Notes: generated from the letters alone by a model not told the origin. DNA of 64,000 nt from Cryptomeria japonica (GCF_030272615.1 NC_081411.1:44777517-44841516); one strand, 5' to 3'; positions 1 through 11,843 are shown, counted from the stretch's first letter. Translations and numbers: made by a program.

Positions 1-1249
1 ACGTGCTCTTCAACATCATTAGATTTAACTTTCAAAATTATGAGTTTTAAGTAAGTGGATTCTTTAGTCAACATCTTGAACTTTATTATTAATAAAAATA
101 TTTTAGGTGTTTGTTAATTGTTAATTTCTTCCCATTTAATATATATATGTCAGACTACAATTCACCATATTTTCGGTCTTCAAATTTTTTAATATTTCTA
201 GAGGACAGACAGTATTCAAGAATTGTAAAAGCGAGAAAAAGGAAAAGAAAGAAAGATTATTATAGTCTAGGATAAGGGCAGCTTGTATATGGGTTTATTT
301 TTATTCTTTGTTTAAGTTAGCAAACTGTGTAAAAATGAGATATGCATGTCTTATCTTTTGTGAGATTTGAACTTGTGAACTCCCTTTCAAAAGACAAAAA
401 GACTGTTGAATTCTTTTTTTCTAAAAGACTGAGGCCAAAATATATTAAAATAAGACATAGATTAGAATCAATAGATTCAGAAGTATCAAAAAAAAATGAA
501 ATCTGAAAATTGGAGAGAAACCATACCCCAAAAGACCAGAAACTACCCATTATCAGGGGTCTGAAATGATTGTCAAGAGTATTAACAGACAAAGGTTTTC
601 CAAGCATAATATCGTAACTTCTATCTTGTTTAACAAGCTATGATTGATATTTATAAAAATAATAAATGAGATAAAAAAAATATTTCAATCATTTAAATAA
701 ATTAATGTTGAATAATTGACACTGGTAGGAGCACACAAATACTGAGGTCTGTTGATTTTTTAATAGATAAGTTAAAACTCAAAGTTACAGCCTTTCATTT
801 CCTGCGGGAATGGTCTACCACTAAGTTTCAATCCATCTTTGATCATGGCGTGCCTTATTTACAATATCCTTTAAGCTATTCTAGAGATCCTTAGGATTCT
901 TAAACTAGCCTAAAATACTTTAAGCTACTCTAGATTTGTTTAGGATTCTTAAACTAGCCTGACTTCGATACGATATTGAATTTTATTTTGGACAAACTAA
1001 GACTCAAACCTAAGTTCTTTCAATTTGCTGTTTGAGTATACAAAAATCACCGAACTACTGATCCTGAGTGTGATTTGTTTCTAACAAAATTAACCTTTGA
1101 AAAAACATGATGCAGGAGGATGAGGGCAAGAGGCTGTTGAAAGGACACAAAAGAAAGATCGTGGACAGAGTTAACTAATCATCACAATTGTCTCTGATCT
1201 ATTTAAGATGAATGATTTTTAATAAACTGGCCAAGAAAAAGCAAGGTAC
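1..1249 (-). other. Intron 1 of COMT-like copy A (partial), with degenerate TRIM
   Basis: This stretch lies downstream of the exon 1 donor of copy A. Its left part (about 1-120) matches intron sequence that lies a few hundred bases from exon 2 in copies B and C (about 9750-9860 and 19610-19720). Exon 2 of copy A is therefore expected just left of the window. About 720-1085 holds a degenerate copy of the TRIM family seen complete at 49534-49866. About 1100-1200 is the intron block shared with copies B, C, D and E. No independent gene is seen; the reading frame at 317-607 has no recognisable similarity. Confidence 0.6.
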
Positions 1250-1652
1250 CTGCGTGCTCGATAATTTGCCTGGCGATGGTGCAATTGTCTGCACTCATCT
1301 CAAAAGACAGAAGCTTACTGCCCTCCTTGTGCAGCTGCGAAGCAATCCTCACAGCAGAATACCCGCAGAATGTCCCAAGCTCGAGAACGACCCTTGGATT
1401 ATATTTCTGAAGGGCCTTATCTAAAATGGGTCCTTTATCGTCCCCAATGTTCATGAGCCAGCTAGAGGTCTTTGCAAAGGAGTCTATTACATTTAAGACG
1501 GAGAGAGGATTGCCCTTTTCAGAAGTTTTGAGGACATGGTCGAGTAAAGCTTTCTCTCGGCCGTCCCCTGCTTGACCCGTCGCAATAATCTCCTTTATGT
1601 TCATAAATCCTTTCAGAAAGGAAAAGACTGTGGACAGAGCTGCGAGAGCCAT
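1250..1652 (-). CDS. COMT-like methyltransferase copy A, exon 1 (gene runs off left edge)
   Basis: Predicted Mg-dependent catechol-type O-methyltransferase; only exon 1 is in the window. It encodes 134 codons plus one base, ATG at 1652, and ends at a canonical donor (GCAG/GTAC). Residues about 65-71 (WLMNIGD) match the W38/M40 region of animal S-COMT, and ELGTFCGYSA at about 91-100 is the SAM-binding loop. FEMSADN at about 117-123 carries the ribose-binding Glu, with Ser where siblings have Asn. No frameshift or stop is visible, so the copy may be functional if exon 2 survives outside the window. A TATA-like stretch lies about 35-45 bp upstream of the ATG. The substrate is unknown. Confidence 0.75.
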
Positions 1653-1686
1653 GTTGAACTGTGATGAAAATATTAGTGTTGTGGGA

Positions 1687-1696
1687 TTTATATTTA
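1687..1696 (-). promoter_or_regulatory. TATA-like box of copy A
   Basis: The minus strand reads TAAATATAAA about 35-44 bp before the start codon. The same motif at nearly the same distance occurs before B (11007-11016), F (38159-38167) and G (40381-40389). Conservation across copies supports a core promoter, but it would imply a very short 5' UTR. Confidence 0.45.
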
Positions 1697-1834
1697 GTTT
1701 AATAAATAAAACTGTAAATCGCTGGGCTCTACTCACCTAATCTTGGCTGTCGTTTTAGTTGATTCAGGTCGTGGATTTTAATTTGGATTTGTGTGACAAA
1801 AAGTCTATTATGAAAAGATCACTCAACTAAACTA

Positions 1835-2075
1835 TAGTATTCCTCTTGGTTAAAAGAAAGTAAAAGACAAACCGTACTGTCGATTCTAGAAACTCTAAAT
1901 AATTTTTTCCTAGGAAAACTTTGCTGCTGTGAAAATTCCGTCGCCCATGACTAAAGACCTGACGTAAATAATTCATCAAAATCGTTGTCTTTTGTTTGCA
2001 TTTTCTACGCTTCTTGTTTCTTTCGAAGAAGAAATGATGTGAGGTCTGAAATGTCAAGAGACCTGACTCATCGCA
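1835..2075 (-). promoter_or_regulatory. Conserved upstream block of group 1 COMT-like copies (copy A)
   Basis: A block containing ATTCCTCTTGGTTAAAA (plus-strand reading) and, further upstream, TGACTCA at 2064-2070 is shared with B (11157-11510), C (25553-25830), D (29978-30245) and E (35880-36140). TGACTCA is the consensus for GCN4-type bZIP proteins. Conservation between paralogues may reflect recent duplication rather than selection, so the regulatory role is an inference. Confidence 0.4.
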
Positions 2076-2286
2076 CCTTATTAGTAAGGGTGTAAAGTCT
2101 TGTGAGTGGAGATTGGCATGATTAGTTGAAGACTCTCTTGTGATTCAATCGTAGTTTCAATTTGATGGTCATATTTTGTAATAAAATATAATTCAAAATT
2201 TAAAAAGAGCGTGTCATATGACATGTTTATTTTTCTATATTTTGGATTTTTTGATAAAAAATTCTTACTGTTTTACCTATAATTGA

Positions 2287-3895
2287 TTGATAACTCCCAC
2301 ATTGATCTCTCACTCTTCTTTTTCAAATTCTTGCAGCCTCCCACCTAAGACCGCAAGGGTTAATGGCTCTATGGCATGCAACTTGGTGGTCGACATCTCC
2401 AATATAGGTTTTGTTTCCCCTTTCATGAAAACTTTACCTCTTGCCTCTAATGATTTTGTCATCCTTGAGGTCTCGACGAACTCCCCACTTAATAAATTCT
2501 TTGCTAATTTACTATGCAAACCTTTGATGGGCTTTGTTGTTATGGCTAACAAGTGCCTCCCATGTGCCTCCTTTGTTCCAGAGGTGGCTCTTACTGACGA
2601 GGTGCTAGAAAACATTTCCTACTTTGAAAGGAAGGAATTAATTTGCAAGTTCAATCCCTTGTGGTCCTCGCTTCCTAAGTTGCATTTCTAGATTTCAGAG
2701 CACTAGAACTTGGTGGTCTTTGGTAAGGTTGGGATTTACCCGTGTTCTCATGGTCTCTTTGTTATTCGCTTTGATTGTACCGTAGATTGGAATGCAGTTT
2801 TGACCATGGGTGACTAAAAATGTGTGTCTCATGGTATGTCGCTTCATCCCTGGTCACCTTATTTTAACCCCCTAGCTTAATCTGTTGTTGTTTATCATAT
2901 CTAGGTAAGGCTTCATTAGCTCCCCCTCCACTTTTGGTGCAACTTTGCCTAAAAAGCTATTGCTAATATAGTAGGTCATTTTCTTAAGGTGGACCCTATT
3001 ACTATCTATTTCTCTCATACTTCCTACACTTAAATGTTGGTAGATTTGGACCTTTCAAAGATAATTTATGTTGAGATCCCCATGGAGGTAGGTGAATTGC
3101 CTAAGTGATAGATTCTAGACTATGAAGGGATCCTTTTCCAATGCAGATGTTGTTTTGCTATGGGTCATTTAGCTTCTTCTTGTCCATGTAGTTCTTGTCA
3201 ACATTCTTCTCCCACCTATTGGAAGGACATTAACCTTTACCATCTCATGACTTAAATTCCCACTACTTCAGATTTTGGGTTTGAGTCTTCAACAATTTTT
3301 CACACCTCCTTATTTTGGGTTGTTTGTTTTGGTAGCTTGAGCCCTGTTACTAGTCATGTGGCTCCTCCTCTGGGTCCTTCTATAGGTCTCTTGAGTTCTA
3401 GCCTCATCCAATCTATGGTTCCTCACTCTCTATCCCTTGACTATTAGGTTCCCTTTCCAAATTTGGTGTCCTAACTAAGTGATTCGTCTGCTACCTCTCA
3501 TGATTCCTCCAACATTGGTCTACTCAGCTCCCCTAGAAAAGATGATTCTTCTTAGATTAATGTTCTCCCTATGAAAAGGAGGAAGTCTTGTATTCTTTAG
3601 AATGCCTAGATTGTTTCGTTGGGCCTATAAGTGGGTCCCAACTCAGGTTCATAGTGTCCTACTTTACAGACTATTTTGGTTATTTCTATCGATGTTATTT
3701 TTTTTCAATTTGTTAGTTTGTTGTAAAGGTCCATAAGGTTGTGTTCATTCCTTCCTTTAGTTTCCTCTTGGGTAACTCTGTTGTTTTGTCTTTGTAACAC
3801 CCTTTGGTTTTGATTGTTCCTGTTTCTGATTTGTAATGGTTTGGGGGATCTTCATCCACTTATTTCAATCAAAAACTATAATTGTTGCTCTTAAT
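2287..3895 (+). mobile_element. LINE (plant L1 type) ORF1 relic with 3' end
   Basis: The frame from 2287 opens for 134 codons and then runs on through several stops. Its content follows plant L1 ORF1: a DUF4283-like region (about 2700-3060, with NPLA and LPLHFWCNFA-like stretches) followed by a CCHC zinc knuckle CRCCFAMGHLASSC near 3145-3187. A low-complexity tail follows, ending in a 3'-UTR-like segment (GTAATGGTTTGGGGGATC, about 3830-3850). No endonuclease or reverse transcriptase ORF is present, so it is an internally deleted, degraded element. It lies upstream of copy A. Confidence 0.6.
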
Positions 3896-3954
3896 TAACT
3901 ATAATTTACCATTGGTAAGTAAAAAATAGCTCAAAATTTAGTTTTCTTAGCAAA

Positions 3955-4725
3955 ATTTTAATATAAAAAATGTAAGTTTTTTTGAGAATAAAGGTATTAT
4001 ATTCAAGGAATTGAGATCAACACTTATACATTTTTCCTTTCATTATAGAGACATTTAATACAATTCCTATAGTTACATCTAAGATAAAAATTCATGTAGT
4101 GATTCTTGATCTTGGATCATATTTTTTATCAAATGTTCAATTAGTTGTAGTTGATATTTATTTTTCTTGACAATTTTTTAATATTTAAATACAAGTGCAT
4201 TTCACAAAAGTTGGAGTCCTTAGGTTTAGATATGAGGTTGGAATCTACCTTAACCATGATTGTGTTATGAGTACAATAAGGTTATGATGGCAATTCATCT
4301 ATCATTGTTGTGTTAAAAGTAGGTTAAATCTTATTTTTATTAATAATTCACTTGTATATAAATGTAGATGCTTTGGAGAATAAAACTATTGTATTCAAAC
4401 AATTGAGATCAATGGTTATAACATTTTACTTCGTTGTGTTGAAGTTAGATATAATTCCTAAGATGTTATAATATTCATTTTTTTTTTGTATTAAGTATCA
4501 TAGAATCACAAAGCTCATTTCAATTGGAAGACCAAAGGTCACAACTTAGAATTCCACAAAGATGTCCCTCATGGGAGTTGAACTTGGGTCTCCACATTGA
4601 GAACTCAATGCTTTAACCAACTAATCTCAACCCCTTGGACTTAATATTCATTTTTCTTTCATTGTTCAATGAGTTGTAGTTAATGTTTATTTTTCCTAAC
4701 ATTTTTTAATATAAACAAGGGACAC
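3955..4725. repeat. Two-copy tandem duplication, second copy interrupted by a SINE
   Basis: About 3955-4185 and 4365-4725 share an ordered series of blocks (GAGAATAAA..., ATTGAGATCAA..., CAATTCCTA..., TTAGTTGTAGTT...) at roughly 75-80 percent identity by eye. The second copy is lengthened by the SINE at 4478-4641. No gene is seen. Confidence 0.5.
4478..4641 (-). mobile_element. tRNA-derived SINE with target-site duplication
   Basis: On the minus strand the element begins with a tRNA-like head. It has an A-box-like TTAGTTGGTTAAAGC and a B-box-like AGTTCAACTCC about 30 nt later, then a body of about 90 bp and a terminal A-run. It is flanked by the 9-bp direct repeat TAATATTCA at 4469-4477 and 4642-4650. 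The length (about 165 bp), polarity, A-tail and TSD all fit a SINE. It sits in one of the two copies of a local tandem duplication. Confidence 0.75.
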
Positions 4726-4789
4726 AATGCATTAAGCTCCTAACAATAGTGCAGTTAATTAAGAGTACATAGAAGTAGAAATTAAAATA

Positions 4790-4895
4790 GAGGTGGAGAA
4801 TAAGAGGGAGATAAATAGATAGAGATTTAGAGGGAGAGATAAATATAGAGAGATAGAAATAAAGAGATAGATAGAGAATGATGATAGAAAATAGA
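4790..4895. repeat. Purine-rich GATA/GAGA-type simple repeat
   Basis: About 100 bases of imperfect AGAGATAGATA-type sequence. The surrounding 4.74-5.74 kb is AT-rich and shows no gene, RNA or recognisable element. Confidence 0.6.
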
Positions 4896-5739
4896 GAACA
4901 AAAAAATATTTGGTATGATTTTTTTTTATGTGAACAACTTATTATTAAAAAATAATAAAGTAAAATTATTTTAGTATATTAAATTTGAATCTTTTGTAAA
5001 TTTTTCCTTTGTTGGAATGAATAAATAATAACTTAAAATCAACTATGCACCCAATTATAGAGATCAAATGTTTCTCTAGTGAAGACAAGATATTTTTCTT
5101 TGTAAAGAGGTGTTAAAAAATGGTACTTTCTATAGAGTAACTTTTAAATCTAAAATAAAATTATTAGAAATGAGGTATTACATACATATATTCTTATATT
5201 AATAACTTATTAATATTTTTAGTTGTAAATTTACTTTTTATTCTTAGTTATCATATTATTTGACTAGATAGTATCCATTTAAGCTATTGAATCATCTTCC
5301 TTGCCATCAAATATATTACTTTATTTCTTTTCTATGAATAAGTATCTAGATTATCACTTATAAAATGATGCTCATATATTAGAAAAAATGATGAAAAATC
5401 ATATTCTTAAAATCGTAAAGATTAAAACAAAAAAAAAACAACAAAAAATAAAGATACATTACTAACTTTTTCATAGTACATTACAAATGCATATTAAAAC
5501 AAAGAGTTACAGTAGACGCAATAGATATGTCCTTTATCACCCTCCATTTTTTTCATGAATATTGTACTATTTTGTTTTTATTAATGCAAAAAAAAATTGT
5601 TGATAAAAAAAGAGTAAAATTACAAGTAAAATAAATACAACTCCAAAGATAAGACACAATCATAGATATATTCAATAAAAAAAGAAAAAAACTTTTTTAA
5701 ATTGATAGATGTATAAAATAGCAAGTCTACAAAAACTCT

Positions 5740-6690
5740 TGGTCAGAAGTACATTTGATTTCATGTTATTCCAAGCATCAATGGATACCGACACATAATA
5801 TTGACAATCAATTTAATGTGATAAACCCTTTTCCATGACAAATTGGCATAAAGTAGTCCTTGCAAGCTTTTTTCTACTTGATTAAGGTTAGTTTATTTTA
5901 GGACATATACAACATATTAAGTAGGGACTATGATGTTGTATCTACTTATAAACTAATACAAATTTAAATAAAATATATTAAATAAAAAAACAAGTCAAAG
6001 CCAATATTGACCATCAATTTAGTCGTGACAAGTTCTTTTCCATAACAAATGTTGTGGCCAAGAGTACTATTGGATTCCACATAATTCCAAGTATTAATAC
6101 ATAATAACACATAATATTGACTAACAATTTATTCATGACAAATCCTTTTCCATGACAAATGTTGTGGCCAAGAGTACTATTAGATTCCACATACTTCCAA
6201 GTATCAATAGATAAGAACACATAATATTGAGTATCAATTTAGTTGTGACAAGTATTCTTCCATGACAAATTGACATAAAGTTGTTTCTACATGTTTTTGT
6301 TGTACTTGAATCAAGTTAGTTTAGGATTTATACAATAATTCAAATACAAACTAACAAAATATTAACTACTATTGAAATAATAGTTTAAAAGTAGAGACTG
6401 AGGGACAATCTCTCTACTTTAAAACTACTGCAAAATTAAAGAAAATATATTCAATAAAGAATCAAAAAACTTTTTGAAATTGAAAAACATGTCCACGAAA
6501 AATTGTGATCAAGAATACTTATAGATTCTACCTAATTCCAAATGTAGACAAAAACATATAACATTAATGACTAACATATAACATTGATGATCAATTTAGT
6601 CATGACAAATCATTTTCCTAACAAATTGACAGAAAGTAGTCCCTCAAGCTGAAATTAATTTAAAACCAATACAATAAATAAAACAAAATA
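5740..6690 (-). repeat. Tandemly amplified 3'-flank module of COMT-like copies
   Basis: The module has a variable middle bounded by TTCCATGACAAAT and ATTGGATTCCACATAATTCC. It is the sequence lying just 3' of group 1 COMT exon 2 (compare 8935-9125 and 13385-13565). It occurs here about five times, near 5750, 6010, 6120, 6230 and 6520; the copies between 6010 and 6230 are spaced by roughly 105 bp. The apparent reading frame at 6014-6220 is just this repeat. No gene product is predicted. Confidence 0.55.
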
Positions 6691-6699
6691 TTTACTACT

Positions 6700-6995
6700 A
6701 CTGAGTGGACGCTTTCTGACATCCACCAAAGATACTCTACATGGCTCTTGTATTCAGAGCTCTCACGTTCTTTCGGATGCGCTTTTACATATTTCCTGAA
6801 GTCGGCAGGTCCTCAAATGGCCCCCATGTTGTTTGCGCATATTCCGCTACCATTTCCTACCATCGCATTTTTCTTCAATAGTAGATAGACTGGCATATAG
6901 CTGTCTCACCAGTGATCCTAAAAAAACAAAATTAAAGTAAGGGGCATTCATATCCTCCAGAAATTGCTTTTCTACGCAAGAAGCTCGTTGAGTTT
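6700..6995 (-). pseudogene. Orphan COMT-like exon 2 fragment (group 1)
   Basis: The minus strand matches exon 2 of copy B over nearly its full length: the acidic ADN-metal region, the D-H-W-K region and the C-terminal strand are recognisable at DNA level. The reading frame is broken in several places and the D-H-W-K segment is altered. No exon 1 lies between it and copy B. Sequence at about 7140-7270 matches group 1 intron DNA (compare 20540-20640), so this is the remnant of a copy that lost its 5' half. Confidence 0.7.
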
Positions 6996-9127
6996 TCCTT
7001 ACACCTCATTCATTAAGCTATATTTCAAACAAAAGATCTGAGATCCTCGTTAACACTTTTTTTTTAAACTAAGAATTACAATAATTGTTAAATGTAGAAG
7101 ATAGGTAGTAGAAAAAAGAAAAAAGAAAAAAAAAAAAAATAGAGGATAATGGCCAAAGGATGAAACTTATCTTGTTTAGTGGGCTAAGGTGGATCTTACT
7201 GCAAAACATTCTATGCAAACAACATATTCTCTAACGAATTTTATAGCTCTTTTCATAAAATAAATAAATAAATTCAGCCTTAACAATTAGAGTTCCACCA
7301 TCTCCATCTTCTTCCAAGTGTTGTTTTCCTTCTCTTGGAGATGTTAGGGAACTTGCCTCCCTCAAGGTAATAAAGACACCTTTATTAGACTATTCCTTGA
7401 TTACAAAAGTGTGTCATTGTTAGTGTGATTTTAAAGTCCTACTCTTTGATAATCAACTTCTCCATCATCTATAAAAGGAACTTTTGGGTGGCCTAGTAAT
7501 GACACTTTCAACTAGTTTTACTCTAGTTAATTCCCTCCGCTAATTCTTGTAATTTTGCATGCATGAAGACAAAGATAAAGGTAATGATGGTGTGCAAATC
7601 CTATGGATACTTTGGACCCTAATCATGTATGGAGAAAGTTAGATGACTAGGATTGTCCTCTTTTCTCCTCTACTACTACTCCTTTTTCCTACAAACTTTG
7701 TTTATGTTTTTTTTCTTTGAGATTTAATTTCATATGGATTTTAGGAGTATATCTTTTCTACCCCCTTTTTTTTAGCATGTGCTAAATTATTTTACAAATG
7801 AGAATATGGACACTTTTTTCATAAAGAAAGATGATATTTCCTCTATGAAATCTTGTCATAGAATATGCTAAAAATTATGAGAGTTACACAAGACTCACGA
7901 AGAGAATAGAATGTTTATTTTAAGTATCTAGCTTGTTAAAATCATAATTCTTAATCTATTGAAAAAAATCAAATTTCTTTAATGCACTGTAGAAGAATAT
8001 CTAGAAGACTTACTAAACACCAAAAATGCTCTTAAAACCTTGCAAAAATTAATTTATGAAAACTTAGAAAATACTAAATAAATAATTTGAAATTATCTCC
8101 TTATCATTTTTTCCTAAATCCATTGAAAATGTAAAATAAACTTTTAAATACACTAATTAAATTATAAATAATGAGATATTATATACATATGTATTCCTAA
8201 AATAATGTCTCATTATTTTTTTATTACTAATTTTTTTTTTACTCATAATTATTTTAATATATTTGATAGATAATATTCGCTATTAAATCTTCTTTCCAAC
8301 CATCAAATGCATTACATTCATTTTTTATGAATAAATTATTAGATTATTATTTATAAAATAATATTACAAATTAAAAAATAAAAATATCATAAAAGAAATA
8401 AAAAAAGAAAATATAATAAAAACAAATACAGATATATTACTAACTTCTTCACAATATTCAACTTGGATATGCAAGTTGGAGTAGATGATAAGAATATTTA
8501 TATTACACTCTGCAGGGGAGGTGATCTTCAAAGCTATTAAGGATTGTGAAGGTTGCATATTAAAATAATAGAATTTGTTTCCTCTATGGATGCGATCAAA
8601 AGAATTAATGGTTGCAGGAAGGAACACACTAAGATTGTAGGGTTTAATTTTAGCTGATTTTAGGGTTGCATAATCTATGGTTGCAGGAAGGAACACACAT
8701 CAACAATAGCCTTTCTTTGTTGTTGTTCTGTTGATTGTAGTTGATTGATCTGTATACTTTTTATTTTATTTCAATAAAAAAATAGAAAAACTTATTGATA
8801 ATTATAAATGTATAATAATACATAGAATCACAAGAGAAAGGTGATATAACTTTTTTTTCTATAAATGTATCTTAAACTATACATTAATAAAAATAAGATA
8901 AAAATATTAGAAGAAAAAAGATCAAGATTGTAAAAGGGCAACATCCTATTTGATTTCATATAATTCCAAGCATCAATGGATAAGAGCATATAATATTGAC
9001 AGATTGATTTAATAGTGAAAAAGCCGTTTCCATAACAAACTAGCATAACGTAGTCCCTACATGTTTTTTTTGGTGTTTAACTGCGATTAATTTAGAACAT
9101 ATAGAGACTCTAACAAAATGTTTACCA
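6996..9127. other. Intron-like and 3'-flank DNA, no gene recognised
   Basis: About 7000-7270 is group 1 COMT intron sequence. About 7280-7900 is a less AT-rich stretch with no similarity I can name. About 7900-8900 is AT-rich, with a short direct repeat of GGTTGCAGGAAGGAACACAC near 8612 and 8680. About 8935-9125 is the 3' flank of copy B. The frames at 8364-8696 and 8828-9046 look spurious. Confidence 0.4.
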
Positions 9128-10961
9128 CTACTGAGTGGATAGTTTAAAGGTAGAGATAGTGATGTTGTCTGACAACCAACGAAGGTACTCTACATTGCTC
9201 TTATATTCACAAGTCTCAAGTTCTTGCGGATACATTTTCACATATTTCTTGAAGTCAGTGGGTACCCCGGCCCCCATGTTGTCTGCACATATTCCGCTGC
9301 CATTGCCCAGCATACCATTTTCCTTTAGTAGAAGATAGTCTGGCATGTAGTACTCTTTCGAGTGGTCGAGAAAAACGAAATCAAAATAAGGGGCATTCAT
9401 CTCCTCCAGAAATCGCTTTACTATGTCAAGACGCTCGTTGAATTTTCCTTCCACTACAATGACTTTGGATGACAGTCCTACTAGATATATATTTTTAACA
9501 TAACTTTACAATTTGGAGTGTACCCAATTGAATGTAAGATCAGCTTAAAAAAACTAGTTTTTTAATTAAATAGGCCCGCAAGGTCAAGGCAAATTAGCCC
9601 AAGCTTAAGAAATCTTGGTGTGGATAAAATAAAAATGAAATTCAACAAACTTAGTCGCTCAACATCATTCAAAAACTTATCTAGGAAAGATAAAAGAATC
9701 ATTAGTGGGAGGTGGGTCTAGTCTTTAGGTTTTACACCCGCCATAATGAACGGTATCTTAGCTACACTTTAACATCAGTATATTTGATAGACAAATTATT
9801 ATTTTTCAAATAAGATGATTATTTAGTCAATATTTGAAATTTTATTATCAAGAATTATGCAAAAGAAAGGCATTAGTTAAAAGTAGCAAAATTAGAAAAA
9901 AATTATAGTCAAAAGAGTGATGAAATAATCAAGATATAATAATGGAACTTATCTTATTGGTAAAAAAAAAAGATGACGGTCAAAAGAGAGTCATGAAATT
10001 ATCAAGACATAATAAAGCTTGTTGAGATTTCTATGGACCAATTAAGACTAAAATCTACAACATTCCATTTGCTACTAAATATTCTACCACTGAGTTATTA
10101 GCTATTTTAGAATTAATTCAGTGTGGCTTATTTCTAACACCTCATTTTAAACCACTATATTGAATTTCGAAGCTCCTAACCTGACTTAGCTCTATACCAT
10201 ATTAAAGTTTTACTGACATATTTATGACGACTCCATCTTTGGTGTGACGTTTTTCCAACAAAACCAATGTTATGGCTGCGAAAACAAGGTGGAGGAGGAT
10301 GGGGCCAAGAGACTGCTGAGAGGACACAAAAAGAGGTTCTTGGCCAGAGGAAACTAACCAACACAAATGTTGCTACACTGTTGAGAATTATTACCGCAGC
10401 TTCAGTTTTGCCCTCGATAAGGGGAAACAGGCAGCTGTATGTATGTACTTTCCATTTATCAACATGAAAGATGTAGTTTTCATCACTAAACACTCGAGAT
10501 CACACAGATACAGAAACTCTATTATCTATTTAAGATGAGTATACACAATTGCTATGATTAAAAGTGATACCTGAATGCTCAATAATTTGTCTGGCGATGT
10601 TGCAGTTTTCTGCGTTCATCTCAAAAGCCAGAAGCTTGCTACCCTCCTTGTGCATCTGCGAGGCAATTCTCACAGCAGAAGAGCCACAGTATGTACCGAT
10701 CTCAAGAACTACCCTTGGATTATACTTCTCAACTGCCCTGTCTAAAATGGGTCCCTTGTCGTCGCCAATGTTCATAAGCCAACTAGTGGTCTTTGCATAG
10801 GTGTCTATTACATTTAAGACGGAGAGGGGACTGCTCTTTTCAGCCGTTTTGAGGACATGGTCTAGTAAAGCTTTCTCTCGGCCGTCCCCTGCTTGACCCG
10901 TCTTCAAGTTCATCGCTGCTTTCAGAAACGAACAGGCCGTGGACAGAACTGCGAGACCCAT
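9128..10961 (-). CDS. COMT-like methyltransferase copy B, intact, 246 aa, two exons
   Basis: Exon 1 is 10571-10961 and exon 2 is 9128-9477. Donor (CAG/GTATCA) and acceptor (TAG/GA) are canonical and join in phase 1, giving 741 nt. The family transfers methyl from SAM to a catechol hydroxyl with Mg. The D-H-x-K and A-D-N motifs (D168, K171, D196, N197) and E218 align with D141, K144, D169, N170 and E199 of animal S-COMT. E115 lies in FEMN. Two pocket positions differ from F and G: Ser170 replaces the Trp that follows D-H (W143 in S-COMT), and Ser94 replaces the Tyr of CGYS (Y71). Four residues are missing near the N-terminus compared with A. The 1.1-kb intron contains a degenerate TRIM at about 10017-10258. 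Substrate is not predictable. Confidence 0.8.
10017..10258 (-). mobile_element. Degenerate TRIM in intron 1 of copy B
   Basis: Begins TGTTGAGA and contains the tRNA-like LTR remnant (CTACCACTGAG stretch at about 10089-10100). It continues through an internal section ending CTCTATACCAT (primer-site end) and a second, shortened LTR remnant ending CCAACA. The order matches the complete member at 49534-49866. Old fossil; the same insertion site is occupied in copies A, C, D and E. Confidence 0.5.
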
Positions 10962-11006
10962 GATGAACTGTAATGAACAAATTAGTGTTGGAAGCCTTGC
11001 ATAAGA

Positions 11007-11016
11007 TTTATATTTA
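11007..11016 (-). promoter_or_regulatory. TATA-like box of copy B
   Basis: TAAATATAAA on the minus strand, 46-55 bp before the start codon at 10961, in the same position as in the sibling genes. Confidence 0.4.
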
Positions 11017-11341
11017 GTGTAATAAACAATTCTGTAGATCACTGGGGTCAGTTCATTAATTTAGGCTGTCATTTTAAGGTTTTAATTTCTAATTTATTTC
11101 CATTTGTCATTGTCCAAGGAATCATTCTATAAAAAACAATACTGCTGGACTATACTAGAATATTCCTCTTGGTTAAAAACAGTAAAACGATATATGCCAT
11201 TCTGTCGATTCTTCAGGTTCTGATAAAATACTCTTCTAAATCATATTAGAAAAGATGCTGCTGTGGAATTTATGTTGCACATGATTGAAGACTGGCGTTA
11301 ATAATTCATCTTTGATGTGCAATTTCAACTCATATATGTCA

Positions 11342-11510
11342 TTGGAAGAAGAAATGATGTTAGGAATTTTAACCACAGATGTGAGGTCTGAACGGTCTGG
11401 GGAACTTACCCATCAACGCATCAATGTCTTTCGAAGAAGAAATGATGTTAGGAATTGTAACCACAGATGTGAGGTCTGCAAGGTCTGGGGAACTGACTCA
11501 TCACGCGTTA
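11342..11510 (-). promoter_or_regulatory. Tandemly duplicated upstream block of copy B
   Basis: Two consecutive copies of about 85 bp (about 11342-11425 and 11428-11510) share GAAGAAGAAATGATGTTAGG and ACCACAGATGTGAGGTCTG. The block is single in A, C, D and E. Only the second copy keeps TGACTCA (11494-11500), a bZIP-type core. It lies about 0.4-0.5 kb upstream of the start codon. Confidence 0.5.
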
Positions 11511-11843
11511 TTAGCGAGGTAGGAAAATCTTAGCACCATCGATTCGCATTATTAATTGAAAATCTTTTTGTGATTTATTCAGAGTTTAAATTTGACGGTC
11601 GTAGGGATGTATGTAAGTATTTTATTAAAACATATTTTTAAATTTTTTAAGAAGGATTGTATCACATGAGACAAGATCGAAGGATTCATTTCATACTTAA
11701 GTATAATACACTTTAATTGTCATAATCTTTATCAATTATACATTTTATTAATATATAAAAAATTAATGCAGATTAAATCTCTATCGTCTCTAAATTAGTG
11801 TCCAAAAAGAAGCAGCTCATATATTACCTAGTATGACAAGGCT

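Noticed and set aside
7280-7900. LINE or gene remnant
   Set aside because: Slightly higher GC, but no frame or motif that could be named.
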